Assembly (NCBI RefSeq): GCF_000204645.1
Contig: NC_015422.1
Location: 4,596,001-4,660,000, forward strand
Origin: Alicycliphilus denitrificans K601
GTDB taxonomy: Bacteria > Pseudomonadota > Gammaproteobacteria > Burkholderiales > Burkholderiaceae_C
DNA: 64,000 nt
Direction: 5' to 3'
Position 1 is the first letter of the stretch. Each line of letters opens with the position of its first letter. This document shows positions 1 to 9,094 of the stretch, piece by piece. Made by a program: the position numbers and the translations under genes. The notes beneath the pieces were generated by a model, which saw only the letters and a list, made by a program, of their open reading frames with translations, did no database searches and had not been told where the DNA came from.

Positions 1-339
1 GACCAGGCCACGCAGCAGAACGCCGCGCTGGTGGAGGAAAGCGCCGCGGCGGCCAGCAGCCTCAAGGCCCAGGCCGCGCAGCTCGTGCAGGCCGTGGCCG
101 TGTTCAAGCTCGCGGGCCATGCGGGCACCGCCATCACCCACGCCGTCAAGGCGCCGCCGCCCGCCCCCGTGGCGGCGCCTCCCGTCCCGCGCAGCACAGC
201 CAAGCCCGGCGCGCCGGCGCGGCCGCTGGCGCGCACCACCGCCCAGCCACCCCAGGCGCCCCAGGCACCCAAGACATCCAAGGCGCCCGCCCCCGCCCTG
301 GCAACGCAGGGCGGCGACGATGACTGGGAAAGCTTCTGA
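1..339 (+). CDS. Methyl-accepting chemotaxis protein, C-terminal end (partial)
   Basis: Only the last 112 codons are in the window; the gene enters from the left in frame 1. It opens with the end of the receptor signalling domain ([12 protein letters not shown], typical of betaproteobacterial receptors). After about residue 45 there is a long Ala/Pro-rich linker, and the protein ends in DDDWESF. An aromatic pentapeptide at the very C-terminus (xWxxF, as in NWETF) is the known docking site for the adaptation enzymes CheR and CheB, so this is probably a receptor with its own CheR tether on a flexible arm. The ligand domain is outside the window, so the stimulus is unknown. A strong terminator follows. 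Confidence 0.85.
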   Translation, partial: DQATQQNAALVEESAAAASSLKAQAAQLVQAVAVFKLAGHAGTAITHAVKAPPPAPVAAPPVPRSTAKPGAPARPLARTTAQPPQAPQAPKTSKAPAPALATQGGDDDWESF

Positions 340-403
340 TCCAGGCCGACGAACCCCTTCCCTCTTGACGGCGGCGGCGACGCCGCCGCGCAATGCACCC
401 ACG

Positions 404-434
404 GGGCCCTGCACGACCATGCAGGGCCCTTTTC
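404..434 (+). terminator. Rho-independent terminator between receptor and GGDEF-EAL gene
   Basis: A perfect 10-bp stem (GGGCCCTGCA / TGCAGGGCCC) with a 6-base loop is followed at once by TTTT. It ends only a few bases before the GTG start of the next gene, leaving no room for a normal ribosome binding site. Confidence 0.8.
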
Positions 435-438
435 TGCC

Positions 439-3267
439 GTGAACATCCAATCCCTGAGACTCCCCTGGCCCCGAACGCTCCAAAGCAAGGCGCGGTGGGC
501 AGTGCTGTTGGTCTCCCTGCTGGCGCTGGGCAACGTGCTGACCATGCAGCTGCTGCTGCGCCAGTCCGACAACCTCGCCGCCACCATGAACCTGGCCGGG
601 AAGATGCGCATGCTCGGCCAGCGCATAGCGCTCGAAGCCCTGGCCGAGCAGCGGCACCCCGATGACTCCTGGCCCACGCCCCGGGAGCGCTACGCCACCT
701 TCGAGTCCACCTACGCCGCCCTGCGCGACGGCGGCAGCGCCTACGGGCTGGAGGTGCAGCCGCTGGACGCCCGCCTGCAGCCCGCGCTGCAAGCCCTGCA
801 CGAGGGCTGGCTCCGCTACCGCCTGGCCATCGACGCCCTGCTCCTGGCGCCGCCCATGGCCAGCGCGCAAGTGATGTCGGTCATGGCGGCCAGCGAGCAC
901 CTGCTGGCGCGCACGGAGGCCCTGATGGACCGCCTGGTGCAATTCGCCGACGACGCGCACCAGCGCGCGCTCATGAGCAGCCTGGCCCTGTTCGCCCTGG
1001 ACGTGCTGCTGCTCCTGCTGGGCTATGCGCTGCTGTCGCGCCGCGTGCTGCGGCCCATCCACGTCCTGACCCGGCAATGCCGCGAGATGGCGCTGGGCCG
1101 CTACGGCACGCGCACGCGCCTGTCCACCAGCGACGAGCTGGGCGAACTGGCGCGGGTGCTGGACCATTCGGCCGCGCACATCGCCCAGCTGCTGCAGGAC
1201 GTGGCGCAGGAGCGCTCCGCCCTGGCGCAGATGCAGGCCATGTTCAACGGCCTGGCGGAGAACACCGTGGCGGGCATCTACATGCTCGATGAGTCCGGCC
1301 GCATCATCTACGCCAACGAGCAGCTGGCGCAGATACTGGGCTACGGGCGCGCGCAGCTGTCCGACCGCTTCCCCATGGAGCGGCTTTTTCCGCCGCCGGC
1401 CCGCGCCGCGGCGCACCAGCACAGCGCGCGCCATGAAAGAAGCGCGCTGCGCGCCGACGGCTCGAAGATAGAGATCGAGATCTTCGGCTCGGCCATGACG
1501 TTCCAGGGCAGGCCCGCCGTCATCGGCCTGGTGATGGACATCACCGAGCGCAAGCGCGCCGAGATGTCCGCCCGCCGCGCCGCCCTGGTCTACCAGCACA
1601 CCTCCGAGGCCATGGTGGTGACCGACGCCCAGGGCGTGGTGCAGGACATCAACCCGGCATTCACCGCCATCACCGGCTACGAGGCCGCGGACATCCTCGG
1701 CCGGCGCATGAACGTGCTCAGCTCGGGCCGCCAGGACCGCGCCTTCTACGAGGCCCTGTGGACCAGCCTGAGGGAGACGGGCAGCTGGAGCGGCGACATG
1801 AGGAACCGCCGCAAGAACGGCGAGGAGTTCGTCGAGCGCCTGACCATCAGCACCTCGTACAACGAGGACGGCAGCGTCCACAGCCACATCGGCCTGTTCG
1901 CCGACGTGACCGAGGCGCGCCGGCGCGAGGCCTCGATCTGGCGCCAGGCGCACTACGACCACCTGACCCAGCTGCCCAACCGGCAGATGTTCCAGCAGGA
2001 CCTGCAGCGCAGCATGGACAGCGCGCGCGCCAGCGACCTGCCCCTTGCGCTGGTGTTCCTGGACCTGGACTACTTCAAGGAGGTCAACGACACCTTCGGC
2101 CACGACATGGGCGACGAGCTGCTGCGCCAGGTGGCGCGCCGCCTGCAGTCCTGCGTGCGCAGCAGCGACCAGGTGGCGCGCCTGGGCGGCGACGAGTTCA
2201 CGCTGATACTGCGCGACCTCAAGCGCCTGGAGGACGCCCCCGCCATCTGCCGCAAGGTGCTGCACGCCGTGGCCCAGCCCTACGAGCTGTCCGGCAGCAC
2301 GGTGCATGTCTCCGTCAGCGCCGGGGTGACGTTCTACCCGCGCGACGGCGACGACGGCGTCACGCTGCTCAAGCACGCCGACCTGGCCATGTACGCCGCC
2401 AAGGAGCAGGGGCGCAACCAGTTCTGCGAGTTCGCGCCCACCATGGAGCAGGAGGCGCAGAACCGCCGCCTGCTGCTGCGCGACCTGCAGCAGGGCCTGG
2501 ACGAGGGCGAGTTCGCGCTGCACTACCAGCCGATCGTGGAAATGCGCAGCGGGCGCACCGTCAAGGCCGAGGCGCTGCTGCGCTGGAACCAGCCCGTGCG
2601 CGGCATGGTCAGCCCGGCCGACTTCATCGCGCTGGCCGAGGAGTCGGGCCTGATCGTGCCCCTGGGCGACTGGGTGATGCGCGAGGCCGCGTGCCAGCTG
2701 GCGCAGTGGCGCGAGGAGATCGCGCCCGCGTTCAGGCTCAGCGTCAACGTCTCGCCCGTGCAGCTCAATTCGAGCGGGCACTGCGTGCAGGCCTGGGTGG
2801 CGCACCTGCAGGACCTGTCGCTCCCCGGCTCGGCGCTGGTGGCGGAGATCACCGAACGCGTGCTGCTGGAGGCCGACAAGGACACCGACGCCCGGCTGCA
2901 GACCCTGCAGGGCGCGGGCATACAGCTGGCGCTCGACGACTTCGGCACCGGCTACTCATCGCTGTCCTACCTCAAGCGCTTCGACATCGACTACATCAAG
3001 ATAGACCGCAGCTTCGTCAGCCTGCTGAGCCAGGGCAACGAGGACGCCACGCTGTGCCAGGCCATCATCGCCATGGCGCACCAGCTGGGCATATGCGTGG
3101 TGGCCGAAGGGGTGGAGACGCGCGAGCAGCACGACATCCTGCAGCGGGCCGGCTGCGACTACGGCCAGGGGTACTGGTACGGCAGGCCCATGCCCGCGCA
3201 GGAGCTCACCGAGCGGCTGCGTGCCCAGCACCGCGCGCCGCAGCCAGCTCCGGCAGAGCATGGATGA
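439..3267 (+). CDS. Membrane sensor with PAS, GGDEF and EAL domains (c-di-GMP turnover)
   Basis: The protein has 942 aa. Order: membrane segment (about 17-38); periplasmic PilJ/NarX-like region with NLAGKMRMLGQR; second membrane segment (about 182-200); HAMP (about 203-250); two PAS domains (about 275-500); GGDEF (intact GGDEF at 583-587); EAL (E711-A712-L713, with a later [10 protein letters not shown]). An RxxD inhibitory site lies five residues before GGDEF (574-577), so cyclase activity is probably product-inhibited. Both catalytic motifs look intact, so it could make and/or degrade c-di-GMP. The GTG start is directly behind a terminator and has no visible RBS, but no better in-frame start precedes the first membrane helix. 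The 3' end overlaps the convergent gph by 62 bp. Confidence 0.88.
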   Translation: MNIQSLRLPWPRTLQSKARWAVLLVSLLALGNVLTMQLLLRQSDNLAATMNLAGKMRMLGQRIALEALAEQRHPDDSWPTPRERYATFESTYAALRDGGSAYGLEVQPLDARLQPALQALHEGWLRYRLAIDALLLAPPMASAQVMSVMAASEHLLARTEALMDRLVQFADDAHQRALMSSLALFALDVLLLLLGYALLSRRVLRPIHVLTRQCREMALGRYGTRTRLSTSDELGELARVLDHSAAHIAQLLQDVAQERSALAQMQAMFNGLAENTVAGIYMLDESGRIIYANEQLAQILGYGRAQLSDRFPMERLFPPPARAAAHQHSARHERSALRADGSKIEIEIFGSAMTFQGRPAVIGLVMDITERKRAEMSARRAALVYQHTSEAMVVTDAQGVVQDINPAFTAITGYEAADILGRRMNVLSSGRQDRAFYEALWTSLRETGSWSGDMRNRRKNGEEFVERLTISTSYNEDGSVHSHIGLFADVTEARRREASIWRQAHYDHLTQLPNRQMFQQDLQRSMDSARASDLPLALVFLDLDYFKEVNDTFGHDMGDELLRQVARRLQSCVRSSDQVARLGGDEFTLILRDLKRLEDAPAICRKVLHAVAQPYELSGSTVHVSVSAGVTFYPRDGDDGVTLLKHADLAMYAAKEQGRNQFCEFAPTMEQEAQNRRLLLRDLQQGLDEGEFALHYQPIVEMRSGRTVKAEALLRWNQPVRGMVSPADFIALAEESGLIVPLGDWVMREAACQLAQWREEIAPAFRLSVNVSPVQLNSSGHCVQAWVAHLQDLSLPGSALVAEITERVLLEADKDTDARLQTLQGAGIQLALDDFGTGYSSLSYLKRFDIDYIKIDRSFVSLLSQGNEDATLCQAIIAMAHQLGICVVAEGVETREQHDILQRAGCDYGQGYWYGRPMPAQELTERLRAQHRAPQPAPAEHG

Positions 3268-3958
3268 AGCCGTCCGCGTCCACCGCCTGCACCGGCTGGC
3301 CATGGTTGTAGCCATAGGTCACGAGCACCACGGGGCAGCCCGCGTCGCGCGCGGCCTGGGCGTCGTTGCTCGAATCGCCCACCATGAGCGTGCGCGCGGG
3401 CGCCGTGCCCAGCGCCTCGCAGGCCTTCTGCAGCGGCAGCGGGTCGGGCTTCTTGCGCGCGAAGGCGTCGCCGCCGAACACATGGTCGAAGAAGCCCTCC
3501 AGCCCCTTGGCGCGCAGCAGCGGGCGCGCGAAGGCCGTGGGCTTGTTGGTCAGGCAGGCCAGGGCCAGGCCCGCGCCGCGCAGCGCCTGCAGGCCCTCCG
3601 CCACGCCGGGGTAGAGGGTGGCGAACTGGCCGTTGATGGCCAGGTAGTGGTGTTCGTAGCGCTCCCAGGCACGGGGGTACAGCGCCTCCACCTTTGCTTC
3701 TATTTCAATAGCTGCTGACGCTTGTCCATCGGGCGTTAGGACCTGTTTCAGCACCGAACGCAGCAGGTGCTCGGAGCCCTTGCCCACCATGCGCGCTATC
3801 TGCGCGGGCGCGATGGCCGGCAGTTGCAGGTCGCGCAGCATGCGGCCCAGCGCCTCGGCAAAGTCGCCCAGCGTGTCCACCATGGTGCCGTCCAGGTCCA
3901 CGATCGCCGCATCGGTGCGCGCCAGCAGCGCGGCCAGGCGGTCTTGCTCCATCACCAT
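3206..3958 (-). CDS. gph: Phosphoglycolate phosphatase (HAD superfamily)
   Basis: The 250-aa HAD hydrolase dephosphorylates 2-phosphoglycolate, a product of DNA repair and oxygenase side reactions. Motif I is DLDGTMVDT (nucleophile D21, acid/base D23), motif II is in CLTNKPT, and motifs III/IV are KKPDP and GDSSND. The ATG at 3958 is chosen because AAGGA lies 7 bases upstream; starts at 3952 and 3979 are also possible. Two oddities: the coding sequence contains an in-frame copy of the dispersed palindromic repeat (3699-3750), encoding about LKQVLTPDGQASAAIEIEAK in the cap region, and the 3' end runs 62 bp into the opposite-strand GGDEF-EAL gene. In many betaproteobacteria gph sits near rpe, as here. 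Confidence 0.9.
   Translation of the reverse strand: MVMEQDRLAALLARTDAAIVDLDGTMVDTLGDFAEALGRMLRDLQLPAIAPAQIARMVGKGSEHLLRSVLKQVLTPDGQASAAIEIEAKVEALYPRAWERYEHHYLAINGQFATLYPGVAEGLQALRGAGLALACLTNKPTAFARPLLRAKGLEGFFDHVFGGDAFARKKPDPLPLQKACEALGTAPARTLMVGDSSNDAQAARDAGCPVVLVTYGYNHGQPVQAVDADGFIHALPELAAARGAGHAAAR
3699..3750 (+). repeat. Dispersed palindromic repeat, copy 1 (inside gph)
   Basis: The core ATAGCTGCTGACGCTTG, then GGGCGTTAGG and CTGTTTC, matches the other copies listed here. It is read in frame, antisense to the repeat orientation, within gph. Confidence 0.75.
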
Positions 3959-4146
3959 CGAAAAATCCTTGTCCTGCATGCGAAGGGCGCGCCCGGCGGG
4001 CACGCGGCGCGCGCAGTGTAATGCCGCCCCCCGCCCTGTGCGCACAGTCCGACAAGCCCGGGCGCCGGCTGCGGACATACGCTCCGCGCGATGCCGCCTA
4101 TGCTGGGGCTTTTTCCATCCTGCGCATTCTCCCCAGGAGGTGTTAC

Positions 4147-4521
4147 ATGCACATCCACCGTTTCACCCTGCTGGCGCCTGCGGCCGCGCTGCTGTGCGCC
4201 GCCGCCGCGCAGGCGGCCACCAGCGTCCATGACCAGTACCGCGCGGACCGCGCCGCCTGCGCCAGCGAGCCCGCCGAAAGCCGCGCCGCCTGCATTCGCG
4301 AGGCCGGGGCCGCGGCCCAGGCCGCGCGCCAGGGCGGGCTGAGCAGTTCCGACGCCAGTACCTACGAGAACAACGCCCTGGCGCGCTGCGACGCGTTCAA
4401 GACGCCCGAGGACAAGTCCGACTGCATCGCCCGCATGGGCAGCAAGGCCACCGTGCAGGGCTCGGTCGATGGTGGCGGCCTGCTGCGCGAATCGGTCAGG
4501 ACCTACACGGTCGAGCCATGA
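4147..4521 (+). CDS. Small secreted protein of unknown function
   Basis: The 124-aa product begins at an ATG with a strong AGGAGG 5 bases upstream, which overrides the longer open frame. Residues 1-24 form a clear Sec signal peptide (hydrophobic Leu/Ala core ending AAAAQA-A), so the protein is predicted to be periplasmic. The mature part has four cysteines (around AACASEPAESRAACI, ARCDAF and DCIAR) that could form two disulfides. I do not recognise a named family; similar small Cys-containing periplasmic proteins are common in Comamonadaceae. It lies between gph (divergent) and rpe (convergent). Confidence 0.75.
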   Translation: MHIHRFTLLAPAAALLCAAAAQAATSVHDQYRADRAACASEPAESRAACIREAGAAAQAARQGGLSSSDASTYENNALARCDAFKTPEDKSDCIARMGSKATVQGSVDGGGLLRESVRTYTVEP

Positions 4522-4522
4522 C

Positions 4523-4554
4523 GCGCGGCGCCGGCGGTCACGCCAGCGCCGCGC
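4523..4554. terminator. GC-rich hairpin shared by convergent genes (possible terminator)
   Basis: The 9-bp arms GCGCGGCGC and GCGCCGCGC flank a 14-base loop at the convergent junction of the small secreted protein gene and rpe. There is no T-run on either side, so it is either a weak terminator or only mRNA end protection. Confidence 0.35.
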
Positions 4555-5218
4555 GCATGGCGTCGATGACGGCCTTGTAGTCGGGCTTGCCGAAGATGGC
4601 GCTGCCGGCCACGAAGGTGTCGGCGCCCGCGTCGGCCACGCGGCGGATGTTGTCGGTCTTGATGCCGCCATCGACCTCCAGGCGGATGTCCTTGCCCGAG
4701 GCCTCGATGCGCTTCCTGGCCGCCTCGATCTTGCGCAGCGTGCTGTCGATGAAGCCTTGCCCGCCGAAGCCGGGGTTGACGCTCATGAGCAGGATCAGGT
4801 CGATGTCCTCGATCACCCAGTCCAGCACGTCCAGCGGCATGGCCGGGTTGAAGGTCAGGCCGGCCTTGCAGCCCCGGGCCTTGATCGCCTGGATGCTGCG
4901 GTGCACGTGCGCCGAGGCGTCGGGGTGGAAGCTGATCAGGTCGGCGCCGGCCTGGGCGAAGGCCTCGGCCAGCGCGTCCACGGGCTGCACCATGAGGTGC
5001 ACGTCGATGGGCACGCTCTGGCCGCCCGGCGTGACGGCATGGGGCTTCAAGGCCTGGCAGACCATGGGGCCGAAGGTCAGGTTGGGCACGTAATGGTTGT
5101 CCATCACGTCGAAGTGGATCCAGTCGGCGCCGGCGGCGATCACGCTGCGCACTTCCTCGCCCAGGCGGGCGAAGTCGGCGGACAGGATGGAGGGGGCGAT
5201 GCGGTAGGTGCGGCTCAT
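4538..5218 (-). CDS. rpe: Ribulose-phosphate 3-epimerase
   Basis: The 226-aa TIM-barrel enzyme interconverts ribulose-5-phosphate and xylulose-5-phosphate in the pentose phosphate pathway (or Calvin cycle). Diagnostic motifs are [10 protein letters not shown] at the N-terminus, [12 protein letters not shown] (metal and active-site region), [12 protein letters not shown] (phosphate/active-site loop) and EVDGGI near the C-terminus. Length and motif order are normal. The ATG at 5218 sits directly before [10 protein letters not shown]. It is transcribed divergently from apaG, with only 48 bp between the two starts. Confidence 0.95.
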   Translation of the reverse strand: MSRTYRIAPSILSADFARLGEEVRSVIAAGADWIHFDVMDNHYVPNLTFGPMVCQALKPHAVTPGGQSVPIDVHLMVQPVDALAEAFAQAGADLISFHPDASAHVHRSIQAIKARGCKAGLTFNPAMPLDVLDWVIEDIDLILLMSVNPGFGGQGFIDSTLRKIEAARKRIEASGKDIRLEVDGGIKTDNIRRVADAGADTFVAGSAIFGKPDYKAVIDAMRAALA

Positions 5219-5266
5219 GCCCGCGATTGTCGCAGCAGCGCCATCCGGGCCGCTACCATTGCGGCC

Positions 5267-5674
5267 ATGCCGAAGTACCAGTTCCAGGCCGAGGTGCAGC
5301 CCCGGTACCTGCCCGAGCAGTCCTCCCCCGCGGACGGCGTGTATGGCTTTGCCTACACCATCACCATCACGAACACCGGCGACGTCAGCGCGCAGCTGAT
5401 CTCGCGCCACTGGATCATCTGCGACGCGAACGGCCATGTGCAGGAGGTCAAGGGCCTGGGCGTGGTCGGCCAGCAGCCGCTGCTCCGACCCGGCGAGTCC
5501 TTCGAGTACACCAGCGGCTGCCGCCTGCGCACGGCCAGCGGCAGCATGCACGGCAGCTACTTCTGCGTGGCCGAGGACGGCGAGCCGTTCACCTGCCCCG
5601 TCGCCCTGTTCGTGCTCGAAGCCATGTCGCCGCAGACCCCCGGCGAGCCGTTTTCGTCCCGGGTGCTGCATTGA
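5267..5674 (+). CDS. apaG: ApaG (Co2+/Mg2+ efflux-associated, DUF525 fold)
   Basis: The 135-aa protein is a fibronectin-III-like ApaG domain across its whole length ([13 protein letters not shown] strand, [38 protein letters not shown]). These residues are highly conserved in the family, whose biochemical role is still unsettled (linked to cobalt resistance and Ap4A levels in enterics). TACCAT at 5254-5259 lies close enough to the ATG that a very short or absent leader is possible; no good RBS is visible. The stop overlaps the TTG start of the next gene (ATTGA), suggesting translational coupling. Confidence 0.93.
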   Translation: MPKYQFQAEVQPRYLPEQSSPADGVYGFAYTITITNTGDVSAQLISRHWIICDANGHVQEVKGLGVVGQQPLLRPGESFEYTSGCRLRTASGSMHGSYFCVAEDGEPFTCPVALFVLEAMSPQTPGEPFSSRVLH

Positions 5675-7659
5675 GCCGCAAGACCCCTGACCTGGCGCGC
5701 CTGCTGGCCGCCCTAGACCCCACGGCGCCCCTGGCGCAGCGCCACCTGCAGCTCATCGCCCTGCTGGGCTGGGTGCGCGGCGACGGCAGCGCCGTGGAAG
5801 CGGCCACGGGCCGCGTGGCCCTGCTGGTGGAGGCCGCCGAGCGCGCGCCCGACGTGCGGGCGCGGCTGCAGGCCTGGTGGGCCGCGCTCACGCAGCACCT
5901 GGACATCACCACGCTGCTGGCCGACTTCGGCTTCGCGCAGCGCACGTCCATGGCCAGCGAGCTGGCCGAGCGCATGCGCTACAAGCTGCTGCCCGCCAAC
6001 CCCGACACCGTGGACGCTTCCGAGCTGTTCATGCTGGCCCTGCCCCACGAGTTCGACGCGCGCTGGCTGGCCGCGCTCGACGAGGCCCTGCTCGCGCGCC
6101 TGCTGGCCGTGCTGCTGCCCGCGCGGGACGAGGACGACGGCAGCGCCAACCACTGGCAGCGCGCGCTGCTCGACGCCATCGCCTACTGCGCGGGCCAGAT
6201 CCTCGCGACCGGCTTCGCGCCCGAGCTGCGCCTGCGCATGAGCGAGGCGGCGCGCGAGGAGCAGCCCTTTCACGCGCTGCTGCGCGACGCCGAGAGCCTG
6301 CGCGTGGAGGTGCTGCACCCGCTGCGCACGCAGGACCGGCTGCAGCAGGCCGTGCAGGGCCTGCGCGAGCGCCTGGACGCCTGCCGCGCCGCCGTCAATA
6401 CCGTGTACGCGCATTTCGAGGACAACGGCATCTCGGTGGGTCTGGTGTTCCGCCTGCGCCAGCTGCGCGAGCGCATCCTGCGCGTGCGCGAACTGCTCGA
6501 ATGCCTGCTCTCGCCGCGCCCCGCCGCGGCCGCGGTGCAGCTCATGTCGCACCTGGTCACCGTTGGGCGCGTGCGCCGCAGCGTGCGCGCGCTGGTGGCG
6601 ACCAACTCGTCGCTGCTGGCGGCCAAGGTGGCCGAGCGCAGCGCCGAGACGGGCGAGCACTACATCACCCGCACGGGCGGCGAATACCTGGCCATGGTGC
6701 GCCAGGCCGCCGGCGGCGGCCTGGTCATGGCGTTCACCACGCTGATCAAGTTCGGCCTGTACGCGCTGGCGCTGTCGGCCTTCTGGGGCGGCTTCATGGC
6801 GGGCGTGAACTACGCGGCGAGCTTCGTGCTGATCCAGCTGCTGCACTTCACGGTGGCGACCAAGCAGCCAGCCATGACCGCGCCGGCCATGGCGGCCAAG
6901 CTCAAGGACCTCGGCGAGGACGAGTCGGTGGAATCCTTCGTGGACGAGGTCGCGCACCTGGTGCGCTCGCAGGCGGCCGCCGTGCTGGGCAACGTGCTGC
7001 TGGTGTTCCCGGGCGCCCTGGCCCTGGCGCTGCTCATCGCCCAGGTGCTGGGCCGGCCGGCCATAGACGCGCAGCACGCCGTGCATACGCTCGACGCGCT
7101 GCACCTGCTCGGCCCCTCGGTGCTGTTCGCCGCCTTCACCGGCGTGCTGCTGTTCGCCTCCAGCATCCTCGCCGGCTGGGTGGAGAACTGGTTCGTGCTG
7201 CACCGGCTGGACTCGGCCATACGCTACAACCCGCGCATCACCGCCGCCCTGGGCCGGCGGCGCGCCGAGCGCTGGGCGCGCTTCCTGCGCGGCAACATCT
7301 CGGGCCTGGCGGCGAACATCTCGCTGGGCTTCATGCTGGGGCTGGCGCCGGCGTTCGCCGCCTTCTTCGGCCTGGGGCTGGAGGTGCGCCACGTGACGCT
7401 GACCACGGGCCAGATCGGCGTGGCCGCCGCCACGCTGGGCCTGGATGCGCTGCACCTGCCCGCGTTCTGGTGGGCCGTGGCCCTGGTGCCGTTCAACGGC
7501 GCGCTCAACGTCATCGTCAGCTTCTACCTGGCCTTCCGCCTGGCCCTGCGCGCGCACAACGTGGGCCGCGTGGACCGCAAGCGCATCTACCGCGCGCTGC
7601 GCAGGCGCTGGCGCAGCGCGCCGCTGGGCTTTTTCCTGCCCCCGCGGCGCAGCATCTGA
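5671..7659 (+). CDS. Gcr-family membrane protein (annotated as 'site-specific recombinase')
   Basis: About 662 aa. The in-frame TTG at 5671 overlaps the apaG stop and gives [12 protein letters not shown]; no ATG or GTG lies close by. The first 370 residues are soluble and helical. The rest holds several membrane segments, including [20 protein letters not shown] and further helices in the last 250 residues. This matches the family named after Neisseria Gcr, called a site-specific recombinase. I see no recombinase catalytic motif, and a polytopic membrane protein is an unlikely recombinase, so the family name should be treated with caution. It is probably co-transcribed with apaG. Confidence 0.8.
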   Translation: MSRKTPDLARLLAALDPTAPLAQRHLQLIALLGWVRGDGSAVEAATGRVALLVEAAERAPDVRARLQAWWAALTQHLDITTLLADFGFAQRTSMASELAERMRYKLLPANPDTVDASELFMLALPHEFDARWLAALDEALLARLLAVLLPARDEDDGSANHWQRALLDAIAYCAGQILATGFAPELRLRMSEAAREEQPFHALLRDAESLRVEVLHPLRTQDRLQQAVQGLRERLDACRAAVNTVYAHFEDNGISVGLVFRLRQLRERILRVRELLECLLSPRPAAAAVQLMSHLVTVGRVRRSVRALVATNSSLLAAKVAERSAETGEHYITRTGGEYLAMVRQAAGGGLVMAFTTLIKFGLYALALSAFWGGFMAGVNYAASFVLIQLLHFTVATKQPAMTAPAMAAKLKDLGEDESVESFVDEVAHLVRSQAAAVLGNVLLVFPGALALALLIAQVLGRPAIDAQHAVHTLDALHLLGPSVLFAAFTGVLLFASSILAGWVENWFVLHRLDSAIRYNPRITAALGRRRAERWARFLRGNISGLAANISLGFMLGLAPAFAAFFGLGLEVRHVTLTTGQIGVAAATLGLDALHLPAFWWAVALVPFNGALNVIVSFYLAFRLALRAHNVGRVDRKRIYRALRRRWRSAPLGFFLPPRRSI

Positions 7660-7828
7660 TAAGGTGCCCGCGGCGCCCCGCCTTGCGCACCGTCCTACAG
7701 GGACCGCCGCGGGTCCGCAGATACAGTCGGTAAAAAGACCGTGGAAAGGCGCCGCCGGGCGCCGCGGCGCCGGACACGGCGCAGACATGCAGCGGGCCCG
7801 GCCCGCACGAACAGAAGGACACGCAACA

Positions 7829-9094
7829 ATGAACGAGCTGATGAGCTTCTGGGCGCAGTGGCTGCGCCCATCGGCAGGGCTGCCCACGGTGCAGTGGGCG
7901 CTGCTGCTGGCGGTGGCCACGGTGGCGGGCTATCTGGTGCAGCGCCACAGCGGCCTGCCCAAGGTGGTGGGCTACTCGCTGGTGGGCACCATCGTCGGCC
8001 TGGCGGGCTTCGAGGGCGCCGTCTGGCCGCTGCAGGGCATCGGCCTGTTCCTGGTGGAGCTGGCCGTGGCCGTGGTGCTGTTCGAGGCCGGCGGGCGCAT
8101 TCCGCTGCGCTGGTTCCGCCACAACCCCATGGTGCTGGTGCAGAGCATCGCCGAATCGGTGCTGACCTATTTCTCCGTGTACTGGGTCATGCTGTGGTTC
8201 GACGTGCCCGCGCACGCCGCCGGCCCCCTGGCGATCGTGGCGCTGGCCGCGTCGCCGGCCGTGCTCACGCGCGTGGTGAGCGACACGCGCGCCGCCGGCC
8301 CCGTGACCGAGCGCGCCATCGTGCTGGCCACGCTGTCGTCGCTGTACGCGCTGGCGCTGGGCAGCGCCCAGGCCGGGCTCATACAGCGCCCCGCCACGAG
8401 CCTGCTGGGCCAGGTGTATCCGGTGCTGGTGGTGCTGGGCGTGTCCGTCGCCGTGGGCGCGCTGCTGTCGCTGCTGATGCGCCTGGCGCTGCGCGTGATG
8501 AGCCCGACGAGCGAGAACACCGCCATCCTGCTGCTGGCGCTGATCGCGGCCAGCACCGTCGTCGCGGCCCACATGGGCGGCTCGGCGCCGCTGGCCGCGC
8601 TGCTGGGCGGCATGCTGCTCAAGCAGCTGCACCCGCGCCCCTGGGCCTGGCCGCGGCAGATGGGCACGGCCTCGTCGCTGCTCACCATGCTGATGTTCGT
8701 GCTCGTCTCCACCGTGGCGGCCCAGGGCGAATGGAACGCCCCCGTGGCCACCAGCGTGGTGGCGCTGATCCTGGTGCGCCTGCTGGCCAAGGCCGTGGGC
8801 GTGGGCGTGGGCAACGTGGGCAGCGGCGCGAGCTGGCGCCAGGCGTTCTGGGTGGGCTGCGCGATGACGCCCATGTCGGCCATCGCGCTGCTCGTGGCCT
8901 CGCAGTTCGTGGTGGCGTCGAGCACCACGGGCGAGCTGATCGCGCGCATCGCCCTGCCCGCCATCCTGGTGATGGAGATGCTGGGCGCCGTGATCGCCAC
9001 CTACGCCATCTACCGCGCCGGGGAGAGCGCCAAGCCCTGGCCGCCGCAGGCCGAGCGCGGCGGCAACACTGGAGAGAGCAGCCGTGAGTCTTGA
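7829..9094 (+). CDS. Cation:proton antiporter (CPA2/NhaP-like membrane protein)
   Basis: The 421-aa polytopic membrane protein is hydrophobic almost throughout, with about 11-12 predicted helices. [19 protein letters not shown] near the start and [19 protein letters not shown] resemble the sodium/hydrogen exchanger domain of CPA2 antiporters. There is no C-terminal RCK/TrkA domain, so this is the short form, and the exchanged ion (K+ or Na+) cannot be told. The start is the ATG with AGAAGGA upstream; a longer open frame extends back into the preceding gene but lacks an RBS. The 3' end overlaps the next gene by 11 bp. Confidence 0.82.
   Translation: MNELMSFWAQWLRPSAGLPTVQWALLLAVATVAGYLVQRHSGLPKVVGYSLVGTIVGLAGFEGAVWPLQGIGLFLVELAVAVVLFEAGGRIPLRWFRHNPMVLVQSIAESVLTYFSVYWVMLWFDVPAHAAGPLAIVALAASPAVLTRVVSDTRAAGPVTERAIVLATLSSLYALALGSAQAGLIQRPATSLLGQVYPVLVVLGVSVAVGALLSLLMRLALRVMSPTSENTAILLLALIAASTVVAAHMGGSAPLAALLGGMLLKQLHPRPWAWPRQMGTASSLLTMLMFVLVSTVAAQGEWNAPVATSVVALILVRLLAKAVGVGVGNVGSGASWRQAFWVGCAMTPMSAIALLVASQFVVASSTTGELIARIALPAILVMEMLGAVIATYAIYRAGESAKPWPPQAERGGNTGESSRES

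Noticed and set aside
5671..7659. Gcr gene as sign of a mobile element or integron
   Set aside because: Housekeeping neighbours on both sides, no att-like repeats, no transposase or integrase motifs.
5713..7920. 735-codon open frame on the minus strand opposite the Gcr gene
   Set aside because: It is Gly/Arg/Gln/His-rich with no motif, exactly opposite a convincing gene; such frames arise from the high GC3 of the real gene.
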